A DNA stretch of 60,000 nucleotides from Lineus longissimus (Eukaryota; Nemertea; Pilidiophora; Heteronemertea; Lineidae). Shown here one piece after another: positions 26,730 to 39,473 of the stretch. Where the stretch lies: NCBI RefSeq assembly GCF_910592395.1, contig NC_088322.1, positions 2,048,001 to 2,108,000 of the forward strand, written 5' to 3'. Numbering within the stretch: the stretch's first letter is position 1; every line of letters starts with the position of its first letter. The notes under the pieces were generated by a model. The model did not search any database, was not told the DNA's origin, and was given only the letters and a program-made list of their open reading frames with translations. The translations under genes were made by a program, and so were the position numbers.

Positions 26730-27215
26730 TTTCTATTTATTTACTAGTAAAATTATGTGGACTTTGAAGATCACTCATTTCGCAATACTCGCCTAGTCAC
26801 GTAGTAATCTAGTGTCATAGGTTAACTGCAAGAATAAGATTCTCTTCTAAGAGAATATCTAGGTCAGATTGATTGGATTCTGTTCTAAGAGAGTCACAAC
26901 TAGAAAGTAGAGTATGATACTAAAAAATATCCTGTACTAACCTGTAAAATCTGTGTAAAATCCTTCTCCAACTCGGGGTATTTTGATTTGAGTCGCTAAC
27001 CTGTAAAATCTGTGTAGTCACACGCAAGTTATTCCAAAGAATGTGGCAACAGCGATGATGCCATTTCGCAGTGAGTCACTTACTGCGTAATGACTTAATT
27101 GGTTTTTCCTCGTATTGGCTGGTTTACGAGGTAGTGTTTTCCCCGTAATACGATCGATATTTTGTTAAAGCTGACATGATGATTTCTACAGTATATTCCC
27201 TCACCATTTCATTGA

Positions 27216-27344
27216 AGAATAGTAGTATTGTGGTGGATGGTTCTTTGGGGTTGTAGGCTATTTTGGGGCAAAAGACCTGTAAGGTCTTTGGTCAAAAGGG
27301 CCTAAAACATAACCTAGTTCCTACCACCACAATACTACTATTCT
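27216..27344. mobile_element. 129-bp inverted-repeat element, copy 2
   Basis: Duplicate of 21136-21264. The sequence identity of the two large copies ends 9 nt after it. Confidence 0.6.
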
Positions 27345-27353
27345 GGCGTTGTT

Positions 27354-28248
27354 CACATCATCATTTCACCATCTCTCCTGTGCCCACTGCATGCACTGGA
27401 TCCTTAACTTGCCTGAGTCAAATCCAAAATCAAAGATTGGCCTATAAGCCATGTAGGCCCTAAGCCTGGGTGGTAGGCTACCTGTCAATGCCTATGCAGT
27501 AGTGTGTGGCTTTAGTCTCTATCTAATCCATCACTAGCAGCATTGAACTTGCATGCTACTGCTAGTACGCTATGGTAGGCTTAGGCCCTATAAGTATAGG
27601 CTAGTAACTAGTAGGGCTAGACCAACCAAAGTGGACGTTTTACTTCATCTTTTCTTCCTCCTCCAGAGTCCAGGGCCTCTCATCTCCTTTCTTTCACTTT
27701 CAGCAAATGACAGTCCCGATGGGAATTGGTGTGGCCGTAGATGAGATCACTACCATTGAAGAAGGAGGTACACCAAGGCATAAAAAAGCACAAGTGGAGT
27801 GAGTTCAATATTCAGGGCCTAAAATTGTTTGTGAGGCTATATATGGTTTGCCTGTGGAAAGGGGATAAAAAAATGGCCAACATTTGTTTTCACGAATCAT
27901 CTATTACTTCAACCCAATGTATCACGGACAGGGCTTTAAAAATCACATGTCCTTATGCCTGGAGGTAACCAGTTATATACCCTGGGCAATTTTCATTTTT
28001 CCAAAGCCCAACTTGGCGAAATTAAAAGTAAATCCCCAAAATCAATGAAAAAATCTCTCTACAATTTGATGTACCGGTAATTTTATTCAGTTCATGAAAA
28101 ATGACAGGAGACTCAATAACGTGTTGTTGGGTCTGATGACGTCCATTTTGCATGACTCCAGGACTCGGCAGTCTAGGTCATTGGTGCAAATTGCATCCAT
28201 GCAAATTATTGTGTTGCAATTATTAACTCTCAAAACTCTCCATTTCAG
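27354..28248. other. unique intergenic sequence
   Basis: No supported gene. A stretch rich in TAGGC/CTAGTA words lies at about 27450-27620. A possible splice acceptor (CACTTTCAG) near 27701 is followed by a short open frame, but no family is recognisable. Confidence 0.3.
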
Positions 28249-28375
28249 CCAGAAAACTATTAGATACACCCCCGGTGAAGACATTGTGTTGCTGCAGGAG
28301 ATTTTGGCGGTGAATCCGTTCGAAGATAACAACAAGTGGTCTGAGGTGGCCGCGAATTTCAACATATGTGACCCT
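28249..28375 (+). pseudogene. possible SANT/Myb-like exon
   Basis: After a TTTCAG acceptor-like site at 28243-28248, one frame reads RYTPGEDIVLLQEILAVNPF followed by EDNNKWSEVAANF. This resembles the first two helices of Myb/SANT-like DNA-binding domains found in animal transposon and orphan regulator genes (acidic residue, LL-x-E, N-P-F and K/R-W spacing). No clear downstream exon or good donor was found, so this is more likely a remnant or an isolated exon than a working gene. Confidence 0.35.
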
Positions 28376-29013
28376 CTCTGAGAAAACCCGCCTAAAGTCG
28401 CCAGGACTTATTCTGAGTAATGCACTGAAACAGCTGACCTGTTGAAAAAATGCTAAAAATAGGCCACTTGTTTTTATAGTCCCAAGTGACAGATATTTAT
28501 CTTAACTATCATGTACATCAACCATTTCAATCAACAGAAATCCTTAATTGCTAGAAAAAGTAGATTTGAGAAGGGTCATCTTTTCAAAAAAGGAGCAAAA
28601 AGGGCTTCAAAGGCCCCAAAAAGGTTGCCTCCCTGGTTTACTTTTACCTCGGCTGAACCCCACATGATTGGTGTCATTCGGTTCGTGGACTACTTCTCTC
28701 TACCATACAAATGCATTGAATGTTATTGTATCACTACACAACAGTGAGTAGGCTGAGTTTTGAAGAGGACTCCTCAGTATGCGACTTTAGGCTGGTGCAA
28801 ATTTATCGACAAAATTATCCGGACTGTGAACTATTCTCAACATATTGTCTTTTTTACCTGATATATGAACATCTAATGACAACAAACTGATAGGTTTTAA
28901 GTGTGTTTATTGCCTCTACGAACTGTGATAAATGAAAGTTTGGTGCAGTGTTTGTCTGTCCCATCACTGATTTTGAAATCCAACATGGCGGCCCCCAGCA
29001 AAGATGATTCATT
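28376..29013. other. intergenic sequence left of the satellite array
   Basis: No supported gene. An AACATGGCGGC word at 28982-28992 resembles a YY1 site and lies just before the array edge. Confidence 0.3.
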
Positions 29014-29045
29014 GAGACAAGACCACTAATGAATATTCATAGGTT
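29014..29045 (+). mobile_element. left-end fragment of the satellite-borne MITE at the array edge
   Basis: GAGACAAGACCACTAATGAA and the following bases match the first ~32 bp of the 445-bp element, again preceded by ATT. It then passes straight into satellite sequence (TTCCTTTGTTGG). Confidence 0.65.
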
Positions 29046-32000
29046 CCTTTGTTGGAGAGTTGTGGGATGTCATGTACATTAGTTTGAAAAAAATCTCAAA
29101 ATGTTAACCCCTGAAATGTACCTTCATTGAGACAAGACCACTAATGAATATTCATAGGTTGGAGGGTCCAGGCCTATCTATTAGACGAGTGCATGTTTTT
29201 TACTCTCAAGTACATATTTGGAGAGGTATTGAAAAAATATTTGTTGTGGCAAGTCTACAGATATAAAGAAATTATTTGATGAAAAAATTAATTTCGAATT
29301 TTGCTAATTGGGTAATAGGGGGCGTGTTTTGAGTTTTTTCTGCCAGTTGGCTGAAAAGAGTGGAAATATCAAAGTCTGTCTAATTTGTCGATTAAAAAAA
29401 AATTTCCGTGGTCAATCACCATTTTATTTTTCACCATTTACTTGCCCGACTGTCCGGAATAACATAATCTAAATTTCAGATTCACAACACCACGCGTTCT
29501 TTGATGCGTCGCGGTCAAACATTGACAATTTAACTGCTAAAAGGCTTAAAAAATCAATTGTGGTCTTGTCTCTATTTACACTACATTTTGGGTCAATATA
29601 GTGAAAAATTTGAATGTGCTCAAATCACTCTAATTCATTTAGAATATTGTATTGCTGATGATTTAAGGTCAAAACAAGCTAAAATAATGAGAAAAAAACT
29701 TAATTTGACCCAAATAAGAGTCAACCTAAGCCCGGTCTAAGTTCGGTTTCATTTTTACAAGTCTTGTTGTGTTGCCATTCATTTTGTAATTTCTTTGAAA
29801 CTACTTAGGCCTTGATTCTGAAAGTTGTGCCCTAAGCAGCAAAGATATTACTAAATCACATCCTAAAGTTTCAGCTCCATAGCTTGCTTATTCTGGCCAG
29901 GGAAGGTCTTTGAATTTGGTGCTGTTGGGTGCAAAATCATGACTTTTTGTCGATTTTGTCCTCTTTCGTCGCTTTGGCACAGTTGTTCCACTCTTTGAAA
30001 TGTCTCTCATTTCTCCAAAAATGTCCAGATATGACTTTCCTTTGTTGGAGAGTTGTGGGATGTCATGTACATTAGTTTGAAAAAAATCTCAAAATGTTAA
30101 CCCCTGAAATGTACCTTCATTAAGACAAGACCACTAATGAATATTCATAGGTTGGAGGGTCCAGGCCTATCTATTAGACGAGTGCATGTTTTTTACTCTC
30201 AAGTACATATTTGGAGAGGTATTGAAAAAATATTTGTTGTGGCAAGTCTACAGATATAAAGAAATTATTTGATGAAAAAATTAATTTCGAATTTTGCTAA
30301 TTGGGTAATAGGGGGCGTGAATTGAGTTTTTTCTGCCAGTTGGCTGAAAAGAGTGGAAATATCAAAGTCTGTCTAATTTGTCGATTAAAAAAAAATTTCC
30401 GTGGTCAATCACCATTTTATTTTTCACCATTTACTTGCCCGACTGTCCGGAATAACATAATCTAAATTTCAGATTCACAACACCACGCGTTCTTTGATGC
30501 GTCGCGGTCAAACATTGACAATTTAACTGCTAAAAGGCTTAAAAAATCAATTGTGGTCTTGTCTCTATTTACACTACATTTTGGGTCAATATAGTGAAAA
30601 ATTTGAATGTGCTCAAATCACTCTAATTCATTTAGAATATTGTATTGCTGATGATTTAAGGTCAAAACAAGCTAAAATAATGAGAAAAAAACTTAATTTG
30701 ACCCAAATAAGAGTCAACCTAAGCCCGGTCTAAGTTCGGTTTCATTTTTACAAGTCTTGTTGTGTTGCCATTCATTTTGTAATTTCTTTGAAACTACTTA
30801 GGCCTTGATTCTGAAAGTTGTGCCCTAAGGAGCAAAGATATTACTAAATCACATCCTAAAGTTTCAGCTCCATAGCTTGCTTATTCTGGCCAGGGCAGGT
30901 CTTTGAATTTGGTGCTGTTGGGTGCAAAATCATGACTTTTTGTCGATTTTGTCCTCTTTCGTCGCTTTGGCACAGTTGTTCCACTCTTTGAAATGTCTCT
31001 CATTTCTCCAAAAATGTCCAGATATGACTTTCCTTTGTTGGAGAGTTGTGGGATGTCATGTACATTAGTTTGAAAAAAATCTCAAAATGTTAACCCCTGA
31101 AATGTACCTTCATTAAGACAAGACCACTAATGAATATTCATAGGTTGGAGGGTCCAGGCCTATCTATTAGACGAGTGCATGTTTTTTACTCTCAAGTACA
31201 TATTTGGAGAGGTATTGAAAAAATATTTGTTGTGGCAAGTCTACAGATATAAAGAAATTATTTGATGAAAAAATTAATTTCGAATTTTGCTAATTGGGTA
31301 ATAGGGGGCGTGTTTTGAGTTTTTTCTGCCAGTTGGCTGAAAAGAGTGGAAATATCAAAGTCTGTCTAATTTGTCGATTAAAAAAAAATTTCCGTGGTCA
31401 ATCACCATTTTATTTTTCACCATTTACTTGCCCGACTGTCCGGAATAACATAATCTAAATTTCAGATTCACAACACCACGCGTTCTTTGATGCGTCGCGG
31501 TCAAACATTGACAATTTAACTGCTAAAAGGCTTAAAAAATCAATTGTGGTCTTGTCTCTATTTACACTACATTTTGGGTCAATATAGTGAAAAATTTGAA
31601 TGTGCTCAAATCACTCTAATTCATTTAGAATATTGTATTGCTGATGATTTAAGGTCAAAACAAGCTAAAATAATGAGAAAAAAACTTAATTTGACCCAAA
31701 TAAGAGTCAACCTAAGCCCGGTCTAAGTTCGGTTTCATTTTTACAAGTCTTGTTGTGTTGCCATTCATTTTGTAATTTCTTTGAAACTACTTAGGCCTTG
31801 ATTCTGAAAGTTGTGCCCTAAGCAGCAAAGATATTACTAAATCACATCCTAAAGTTTCAGCTCCATAGCTTGCTTATTCTGGCCAGGGAAGGTCTTTGAA
31901 TTTGGTGCTGTTGGGTGCAAAATCATGACTTTTTGTCGATTTTGTCCTCTTTCGTCGCTTTGGCACAGTTGTTCCACTCTTTGAAATGTCTCTCATTTCT

Positions 32001-35000
32001 CCAAAAATGTCCAGATATGACTTTCCTTTGTTGGAGAGTTGTGGGATGTCATGTACATTAGTTTGAAAAAAATCTCAAAATGTTAACCCCTGAAATGTAC
32101 CTTCATTAAGACAAGACCACTAATGAATATTCATAGGTTGGAGGGTCCAGGCCTATCTATTAGACGAGTGCATGTTTTTTACTCTCAAGTACATATTTGG
32201 AGAGGTATTGAAAAAATATTTGTTGTGGCAAGTCTACAGATATAAAGAAATTATTTGATGAAAAAATTAATTTCGAATTTTGCTAATTGGGTAATAGGGG
32301 GCGTGTACTGAGTTTTTTCTGCCAGTTGGCTGAAAAGAGTGGAAATATCAAAGTCTGTCTAATTTGTCGATTAAAAAAAAATTTCCGTGGTCAATCACCA
32401 TTTTATTTTTCACCATTTACTTGCCCGACTGTCCGGAATAACATAATCTAAATTTCAGATTCACAACACCACGCGTTCTTTGATGCGTCGCGGTCAAACA
32501 TTGACAATTTAACTGCTAAAAGGCTTAAAAAATCAATTGTGGTCTTGTCTCTATTTACACTACATTTTGGGTCAATATAGTGAAAAATTTGAATGTGCTC
32601 AAATCACTCTAATTCATTTAGAATATTGTATTGCTGATGATTTAAGGTCAAAACAAGCTAAAATAATGAGAAAAAAACTTAATTTGACCCAAATAAGAGT
32701 CAACCTAAGCCCGGTCTAAGTTCGGTTTCATTTTTACAAGTCTTGTTGTGTTGCCATTCATTTTGTAATTTCTTTGAAACTACTTAGGCCTTGATTCTGA
32801 AAGTTGTGCCCTAAGGAGCAAAGATATTACTAAATCACATCCTAAAGTTTCAGCTCCATAGCTTGCTTATTCTGGCCAGGGCAGGTCTTTGAATTTGGTG
32901 CTGTTGGGTGCAAAATCATGACTTTTTGTCGATTTTGTCCTCTTTCGTCGCTTTGGCACAGTTGTTCCACTCTTTGAAATGTCTCTCATTTCTCCAAAAA
33001 TGTCCAGATATGACTTTCCTTTGTTGGAGAGTTGTGGGATGTCATGTACATTAGTTTGAAAAAAATCTCAAAATGTTAACCCCTGAAATGTACCTTCATT
33101 AAGACAAGACCACTAATGAATATTCATAGGTTGGAGGGTCCAGGCCTATCTATTAGACGAGTGCATGTTTTTTACTCTCAAGTACATATTTGGAGAGGTA
33201 TTGAAAAAATATTTGTTGTGGCAAGTCTACAGATATAAAGAAATTATTTGATGAAAAAATTAATTTCGAATTTTGCTAATTGGGTAATAGGGGGCGTGTA
33301 TTGAGTTTTTTCTGCCAGTTGGCTGAAAAGAGTGGAAATATCAAAGTCTGTCTAATTTGTCGATTAAAAAAAAATTTCCGTGGTCAATCACCATTTTATT
33401 TTTCACCATTTACTTGCCCGACTGTCCAGAATAACATAATCTAAATTTCAGATTCACAACACCACGCGTTCTTTGATGCGTCGCGGTCAAACATTGACAA
33501 TTTAACTGCTAAAAGGCTTAAAAAATCAATTGTGGTCTTGTCTCTATTTACACTACATTTTGGGTCAATATAGTGAAAAATTTGAATGTGCTCAAATCAC
33601 TCTAATTCATTTAGAATATTGTATTGCTGATGATTTAAGGTCAAAACAAGCTAAAATAATGAGAAAAAAACTTAATTTGACCCAAATAAGAGTCAACCTA
33701 AGCCCGGTCTAAGTTCGGTTTCATTTTTACAAGTCTTGTTGTGTTGCCATTCATTTTGTAATTTCTTTGAAACTACTTAGGCCTTGATTCTGAAAGTTGT
33801 GCCCTAAGCAGCAAAGATATTACTAAATCACATCCTAAAGTTTCAGCTCCATAGCTTGCTTATTCTGGCCAGGGCAGGTCTTTGAATTTGGTGCTGTTGG
33901 GTGCAAAATCATGACTTTTTGTCGATTTTGTCCTCTTTCGTCGCTTTGGCACAGTTGTTCCACTCTTTGAAATGTCTCTCATTTCTCCAAAAATGTCCAG
34001 ATATGACTTTCCTTTGTTGGAGAGTTGTGGGATGTCATGTACATTAGTTTGAAAAAAATCTCAAAATGTTAACCCCTGAAATGTACCTTCATTAAGACAA
34101 GACCACTAATGAATATTCATAGGTTGGAGGGTCCAGGCCTATCTATTAGACGAGTGCATGTTTTTTACTCTCAAGTACATATTTGGAGAGGTATTGAAAA
34201 AATATTTGTTGTGGCAAGTCTACAGATATAAAGAAATTATTTGATGAAAAAATTAATTTCGAATTTTGCTAATTGGGTAATAGGGGGCGTGTATTGAGTT
34301 TTTTCTGCCAGTTGGCTGAAAAGAGTGGAAATATCAAAGTCTGTCTAATTTGTCGATTAAAAAAAAATTTCCGTGGTCAATCACCATTTTATTTTTCACC
34401 ATTTACTTGCCCGACTGTCCGGAATAACATAATCTAAATTTCAGATTCACAACACCACGCGTTCTTTGATGCGTCGCGGTCAAACATTGACAATTTAACT
34501 GCTAAAAGGCTTAAAAAATCAATTGTGGTCTTGTCTCTATTTACACTACATTTTGGGTCAATATAGTGAAAAATTTGAATGTGCTCAAATCACTCTAATT
34601 CATTTAGAATATTGTATTGCTGATGATTTAAGGTCAAAACAAGCTAAAATAATGAGAAAAAAACTTAATTTGACCCAAATAAGAGTCAACCTAAGCCCGG
34701 TCTAAGTTCGGTTTCATTTTTACAAGTCTTGTTGTGTTGCCATTCATTTTGTAATTTCTTTGAAACTACTTAGGCCTTGATTCTGAAAGTTGTGCCCTAA
34801 GCAGCAAAGATATTACTAAATCACATCCTAAAGTTTCAGCTCCATAGCTTGCTTATTCTGGCCAGGGCAGGTCTTTGAATTTGGTGCTGTTGGGTGCAAA
34901 ATCATGACTTTTTGTCGATTTTGTCCTCTTTCGTCGCTTTGGCACAGTTGTTCCACTCTTTGAAATGTCTCTCATTTCTCCAAAAATGTCCAGATATGAC

Positions 35001-36708
35001 TTTCCTTTGTTGGAGAGTTGTGGGATGTCATGTACATTAGTTTGAAAAAAATCTCAAAATGTTAACCCCTGAAATGTACCTTCATTAAGACAAGACCACT
35101 AATGAATATTCATAGGTTGGAGGGTCCAGGCCTATCTATTAGACGAGTGCATGTTTTTTACTCTCAAGTACATATTTGGAGAGGTATTGAAAAAATATTT
35201 GTTGTGGCAAGTCTACAGATATAAAGAAATTATTTGATGAAAAAATTAATTTCGAATTTTGCTAATTGGGTAATAGGGGGCGTGTATTGAGTTTTTTCTG
35301 CCAGTTGGCTGAAAAGAGTGGAAATATCAAAGTCTGTCTAATTTGTCGATTAAAAAAAAATTTCCGTGGTCAATCACCATTTTATTTTTCACCATTTACT
35401 TGCCCGACTGTCCGGAATAACATAATCTAAATTTCAGATTCACAACACCACGCGTTCTTTGATGCGTCGCGGTCAAACATTGACAATTTAACTGCTAAAA
35501 GGCTTAAAAAATCAATTGTGGTCTTGTCTCTATTTACACTACATTTTGGGTCAATATAGTGAAAAATTTGAATGTGCTCAAATCACTCTAATTCATTTAG
35601 AATATTGTATTGCTGATGATTTAAGGTCAAAACAAGCTAAAATAATGAGAAAAAAACTTAATTTGACCCAAATAAGAGTCAACCTAAGCCCGGTCTAAGT
35701 TCGGTTTCATTTTTACAAGTCTTGTTGTGTTGCCATTCATTTTGTAATTTCTTTGAAACTACTTAGGCCTTGATTCTGAAAGTTGTGCCCTAAGCAGCAA
35801 AGATATTACTAAATCACATCCTAAAGTTTCAGCTCCATAGCTTGCTTATTCTGGCCAGGGCAGGTCTTTGAATTTGGTGCTGTTGGGTGCAAAATCATGA
35901 CTTTTTGTCGATTTTGTCCTCTTTCGTCGCTTTGGCACAGTTGTTCCACTCTTTGAAATGTCTCTCATTTCTCCAAAAATGTCCAGATATGACTTTCCTT
36001 TGTTGGAGAGTTGTGGGATGTCATGTACATTAGTTTGAAAAAAATCTCAAAATGTTAACCCCTGAAATGTACCTTCATTAAGACAAGACCACTAATGAAT
36101 ATTCATAGGTTGGAGGGTCCAGGCCTATCTATTAGACGAGTGCATGTTTTTTACTCTCAAGTACATATTTGGAGAGGTATTGAAAAAATATTTGTTGTGG
36201 CAAGTCTACAGATATAAAGAAATTATTTGATGAAAAAATTAATTTCGAATTTTGCTAATTGGGTAATAGGGGGCGTGTATTGAGTTTTTTCTGCCAGTTG
36301 GCTGAAAAGAGTGGAAATATCAAAGTCTGTCTAATTTGTCGATTAAAAAAAAATTTCCGTGGTCAATCACCATTTTATTTTTCACCATTTACTTGCCCGA
36401 CTGTCCGGAATAACATAATCTAAATTTCAGATTCACAACACCACGCGTTCTTTGATGCGTCGCGGTCAAACATTGACAATTTAACTGCTAAAAGGCTTAA
36501 AAAATAAATTGTGGTCTTGTCTCTATTTACACTACATTTTGGGTCAATATAGTGAAAAATTTGAATGTGCTCAAATCACTCTAATTCATTTAGAATATTG
36601 TATTGCTGATGATTTAAGGTCAAAACAAGCTAAAATAATGAGAAAAAAACTTAATTTGACCCAAATAAGAGTCAACCTAACCCCGGTCTAAGTTCGGTTT
36701 CATTTTTA
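29046..36708. repeat. satellite array, block 1 (993-bp long units)
   Basis: Eight long units at an exact 993-bp spacing. Each consists of a ~545-bp core plus the 445-bp inserted element and ATT duplication. Units 1-4 alternate in two positions (AAGCAGC with GGGAAGG, then AAGGAGC with GGGCAGG), an ABAB pattern of 1,986 bp. The short 60-codon frame repeated in each unit starts at TTG and has no motif; I do not consider it coding. Confidence 0.95.
29129..29573. mobile_element. 445-bp MITE inside satellite monomers (representative copy)
   Basis: Termini GAGACAAGACCAC and GTGGTCTTGTCTC are exact 13-bp inverted repeats, flanked by ATT on both sides. Short monomers read CCTTC-ATT-TACAC at this place, the empty site. 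Other copies start at 30122, 31115, 32108, 33101, 34094, 35087, 36080, 39841, 40834, 41827, 43910, 46536, 48617, 50155, 51693, 53231, 54773, 56309, 57846 and 59382. Copies from 30122 to 46536 have A instead of G as first base. The copy at 53231 is 4 bp longer. The interior is A/T-rich and non-coding, with a palindrome ATGAATATTCAT near the left end. Confidence 0.75.
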
Positions 36709-38890
36709 GCTCAGCTGACAAAGTCAGCGGAGCTAGTAGTATAGCTGTTCAAATGGTGTCCGTCCTGCAATCCATCCATCTGGGGACCCATCTGTGGACA
36801 AAATTGGACATTTCTGACGGGGAAGACCTAGCCACTTCGTTGACGGTGCTAAATTAGGAGTTGCCCAAGGTGAACTCAAAAAACGAAAAATCAGCGCGAT
36901 CCGACCTGTATTAAGAGAATGAGGTCATTTCGCGTTTAGATTTCTTTCCCTTTTTACCTCGGTCCACAGAGCAAATATTGTTTTCAAATGTGGCTGAATA
37001 TTTTTAAATATTTTTTCATTTTTTACTTTTAATGGAATTAATATAGTTTTAACCGCCAGTTGGCGCTGCAGGCACATTGCCTGAATTTTGGCGATTTCAA
37101 ATTTGGCGGTGGCTAAACTTTTTTGCAAGCAGTGCCGCTGATTGGCCGATCGATAGAAGAGATGCCACCATTTAAAAATGGCGGTAGTCGCTGCTTCAAT
37201 GAAGATGAGTGAACTTTCTCATGTTCAATCGGTTGATACTCTTTTAATCAACATGACCATGTACCTGAAATTTGTTTAGGTACTGAAAAGAGTCTATATA
37301 ATTCAGATTTATCAATAGTTTTTTTATAATATTGCGGAAATTTTGTGCACAAATTAGCGAAAGTTGGTGCTCGTCTCATGTCATTTTAGAGCGAGAAATT
37401 TGTTTCCGTCGATCTCTACCACTGAAAAATCGCTTGCATAGCTTCGAATTTTTGTGAAAATAAGTATCTGAACTTGGTTTCAAATAGTCTAGAGAGTTAC
37501 CTTTGTGGTGATACATATGGTATGTGATAAATATTTGTGGAATTTGTGAAATTCGGTTTTCAAACGTGCCGATGATGCAAGCGATCTCGCGTGAATTTTG
37601 CAAGTCCTGATATGTCGACAGGGTGTCAAAAATCACTCGCCTAAATTCAATTCAAAGATCGAAAATGATATCTGAACTTAGTTTCAAATAGCCAACGCAA
37701 TTATCATTTCGGTGATATATAATGCATGCATGTAATAATTGATTAATCTGCCTAAAACGCGCAATTAAAACGGCGAAAGATCGTGATTACTGATAAACAC
37801 TCTGGTGGCGGTCGCACTAAATAACGACCGGTAGGGCCCGGCGCGTGGCGGAGAAAAAAAGGTAGCGCCCGGAGGTTGAAACGGGATTTTTATGCACTTT
37901 TAACTGTATATATATGTTGTTTAGATGTATTTCTAACAGTTCTGTAACTTTTATGACCAAGCTTGCACCCAAAGTTGGTAAAATTGATGCTTGTTTATGG
38001 ACTGCGCTAGCGACCGGATAATTCGCCGTCGGCCATTTTGGTACGGTCCCTGAGTTGTTGCGGTTGAAAATTTTGCAACAAATCTCGCCATTTACGTTTG
38101 TTTACAATTATTTTGAAAGTCACATTGTCATTATGACATCGTAGTATGAATTCCACTGCAGTTTCGTTACGCAGCAATGCTCATGTTTTTGGTTTGCAAT
38201 CCTGTACTGTCTGTACACTGCGCTGTGCATGGCTGTACTGTAGGCTGTAAAAAAGACAAAAACGATAGCCTAGCCCTATAGGACAGGCTTAGAGTATAAC
38301 TCAACAGGCCCTCATGATTCATTTGATGGACACCTTATTTGATAGTACCTCATCATTAAGTCCACTAGATCCTGTTCTGTCACATGTCGTATACGATAGA
38401 CAATTTTCAAAATGTAGTACACCACTCGCTCATCTTTAAGCCCAACTTGGCTCACATCAGTCATCATGTGGGCACGGTTAGCTGTTGAGTGTTATGGTTC
38501 AGTCTGTGAGACTAATTTAAAGAGGTTACACTTTTATTTTGAATTGGAAAACAACCCCCAGGACTGACTTTTCACTGAGTGATAAGTGTGCCCTTCGAAG
38601 GTTAAGTCTCTTTCTGGATTTGCTTCCATAGATGCTTTGTTCAGGATATCATCTGACCGATGCCTGATCAAGCACAGACTGTATCCGGTGGTGTACATTT
38701 CCCCGTCTATGTCACCCTTTTTTATTCAGTCAGTGTTAATTTCTCTTCTCTTTTTTACAGATTAACTGTTGTTGGTTATTGCAAGAGGAGTCGTTGGCAC
38801 ATTTCAAGTCCAGGAAAGCACTTGCTGTTCCCACATTCAGAGTAAGGTGTGCTTACTCGTTTTACTGCTTTCCATTCCTGGAGAGCGTTA

Positions 38891-38972
38891 TCAAATATCT
38901 GCCGCAAGGCAACAAATATCTGCCGCAAGGCGCTTCAAATATCTGCCGAAAGGCATCAAATATCTGCCGCAC
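38891..38972 (+). repeat. short tandem repeat, four ~20-24-bp units
   Basis: Four copies of CAAATATCTGCCGCAAGG-type units inside the Helentron-like insert; the last copy is cut short. Confidence 0.8.
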
Positions 38973-39210
38973 CAATAAAGTTCATTTTGTTAACCAACTC
39001 TTTATCTTCTTTTCTTCACATACAAAAAAGACCGTCCCAAACATTTGGCTGCATTCACTTCATCAATGTCCAGACAACAGTCGGTTCATTTGACCATTGT
39101 AAAGCACCAGGCCCCACCTCACAAAATACACTGTAATAATTATGTACCTTGTGTCCATGTGCATGTTATTAGTTCCACCTACGCTGCATGAAGACAAGGA
39201 CTCCACTCTT

Positions 39211-39304
39211 TGACGTCACCACACAACTCCTTGACGTCATCACACACCCCACTACTGCAACGGCAATAGAAATGACTTTACGTCATAATACCAGGGTGAC
39301 GTCA
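39211..39304. promoter_or_regulatory. cluster of CRE octamers
   Basis: Three perfect TGACGTCA palindromes at 39211-39218, 39232-39239 and 39297-39304, plus a TACGTCA half-like site near 39279. TGACGTCA is the CREB/ATF binding site. Clustering near one end of the insert could mark promoter activity or a former promoter. Confidence 0.45.
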
Positions 39305-39473
39305 ACTCAGTACTTCAGCATGCACTGATATAGCAAGAAGGTCTTTCGCATCAGCACTTCTGCGTGCTAGACGTTATAGCTTCACGTTGCCTCATAATAA
39401 CGGTACCGATAGACACTTGGCCCTTGCCTTCACCTATCCATTTCAGCTGAGCGCCAGGCCCTTGGGCCTCTTG

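Larger units (their letters stand above)
21281..27353. repeat. 6,080-bp tandem duplication, copy 2
   Basis: Near-identical to 15201-21273. Differences I noticed are A/G at 17744 versus 23824 (silent in the transposase) and A/C at 17775 versus 23855 (Cys to Gly). It contains no left transposon end, so the transposon part here is truncated. Confidence 0.95.
36709..39473 (+). mobile_element. 2,765-bp non-autonomous Helentron-like insertion in the satellite
   Basis: The satellite is interrupted exactly here, with TTA on both sides (36706-36708 and 39474-39476). The left end begins GCTCAGCTGACAAAGTCAGC, which holds a hairpin (GCTGAC-AAA-GTCAGC). The right end has TCAGCTGAGC (39443-39452), the inverse of the first 10 bases, then a strong hairpin AGGCCC-TT-GGGCCT (39456-39469) and CTTG. 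Subterminal inverted repeats plus a 3' hairpin fit non-autonomous Helentrons, and similar ends recur in marine invertebrate repeats from memory. No replicase/helicase or other gene is present. A different class with a 3-bp duplication is possible. Confidence 0.55.

Noticed and set aside
36925-37636. Two minus-strand frames inside the Helentron-like insert
   Set aside because: 67 and 86 codons with no recognisable domain and no Rep/helicase motifs. The insert is best seen as non-autonomous.
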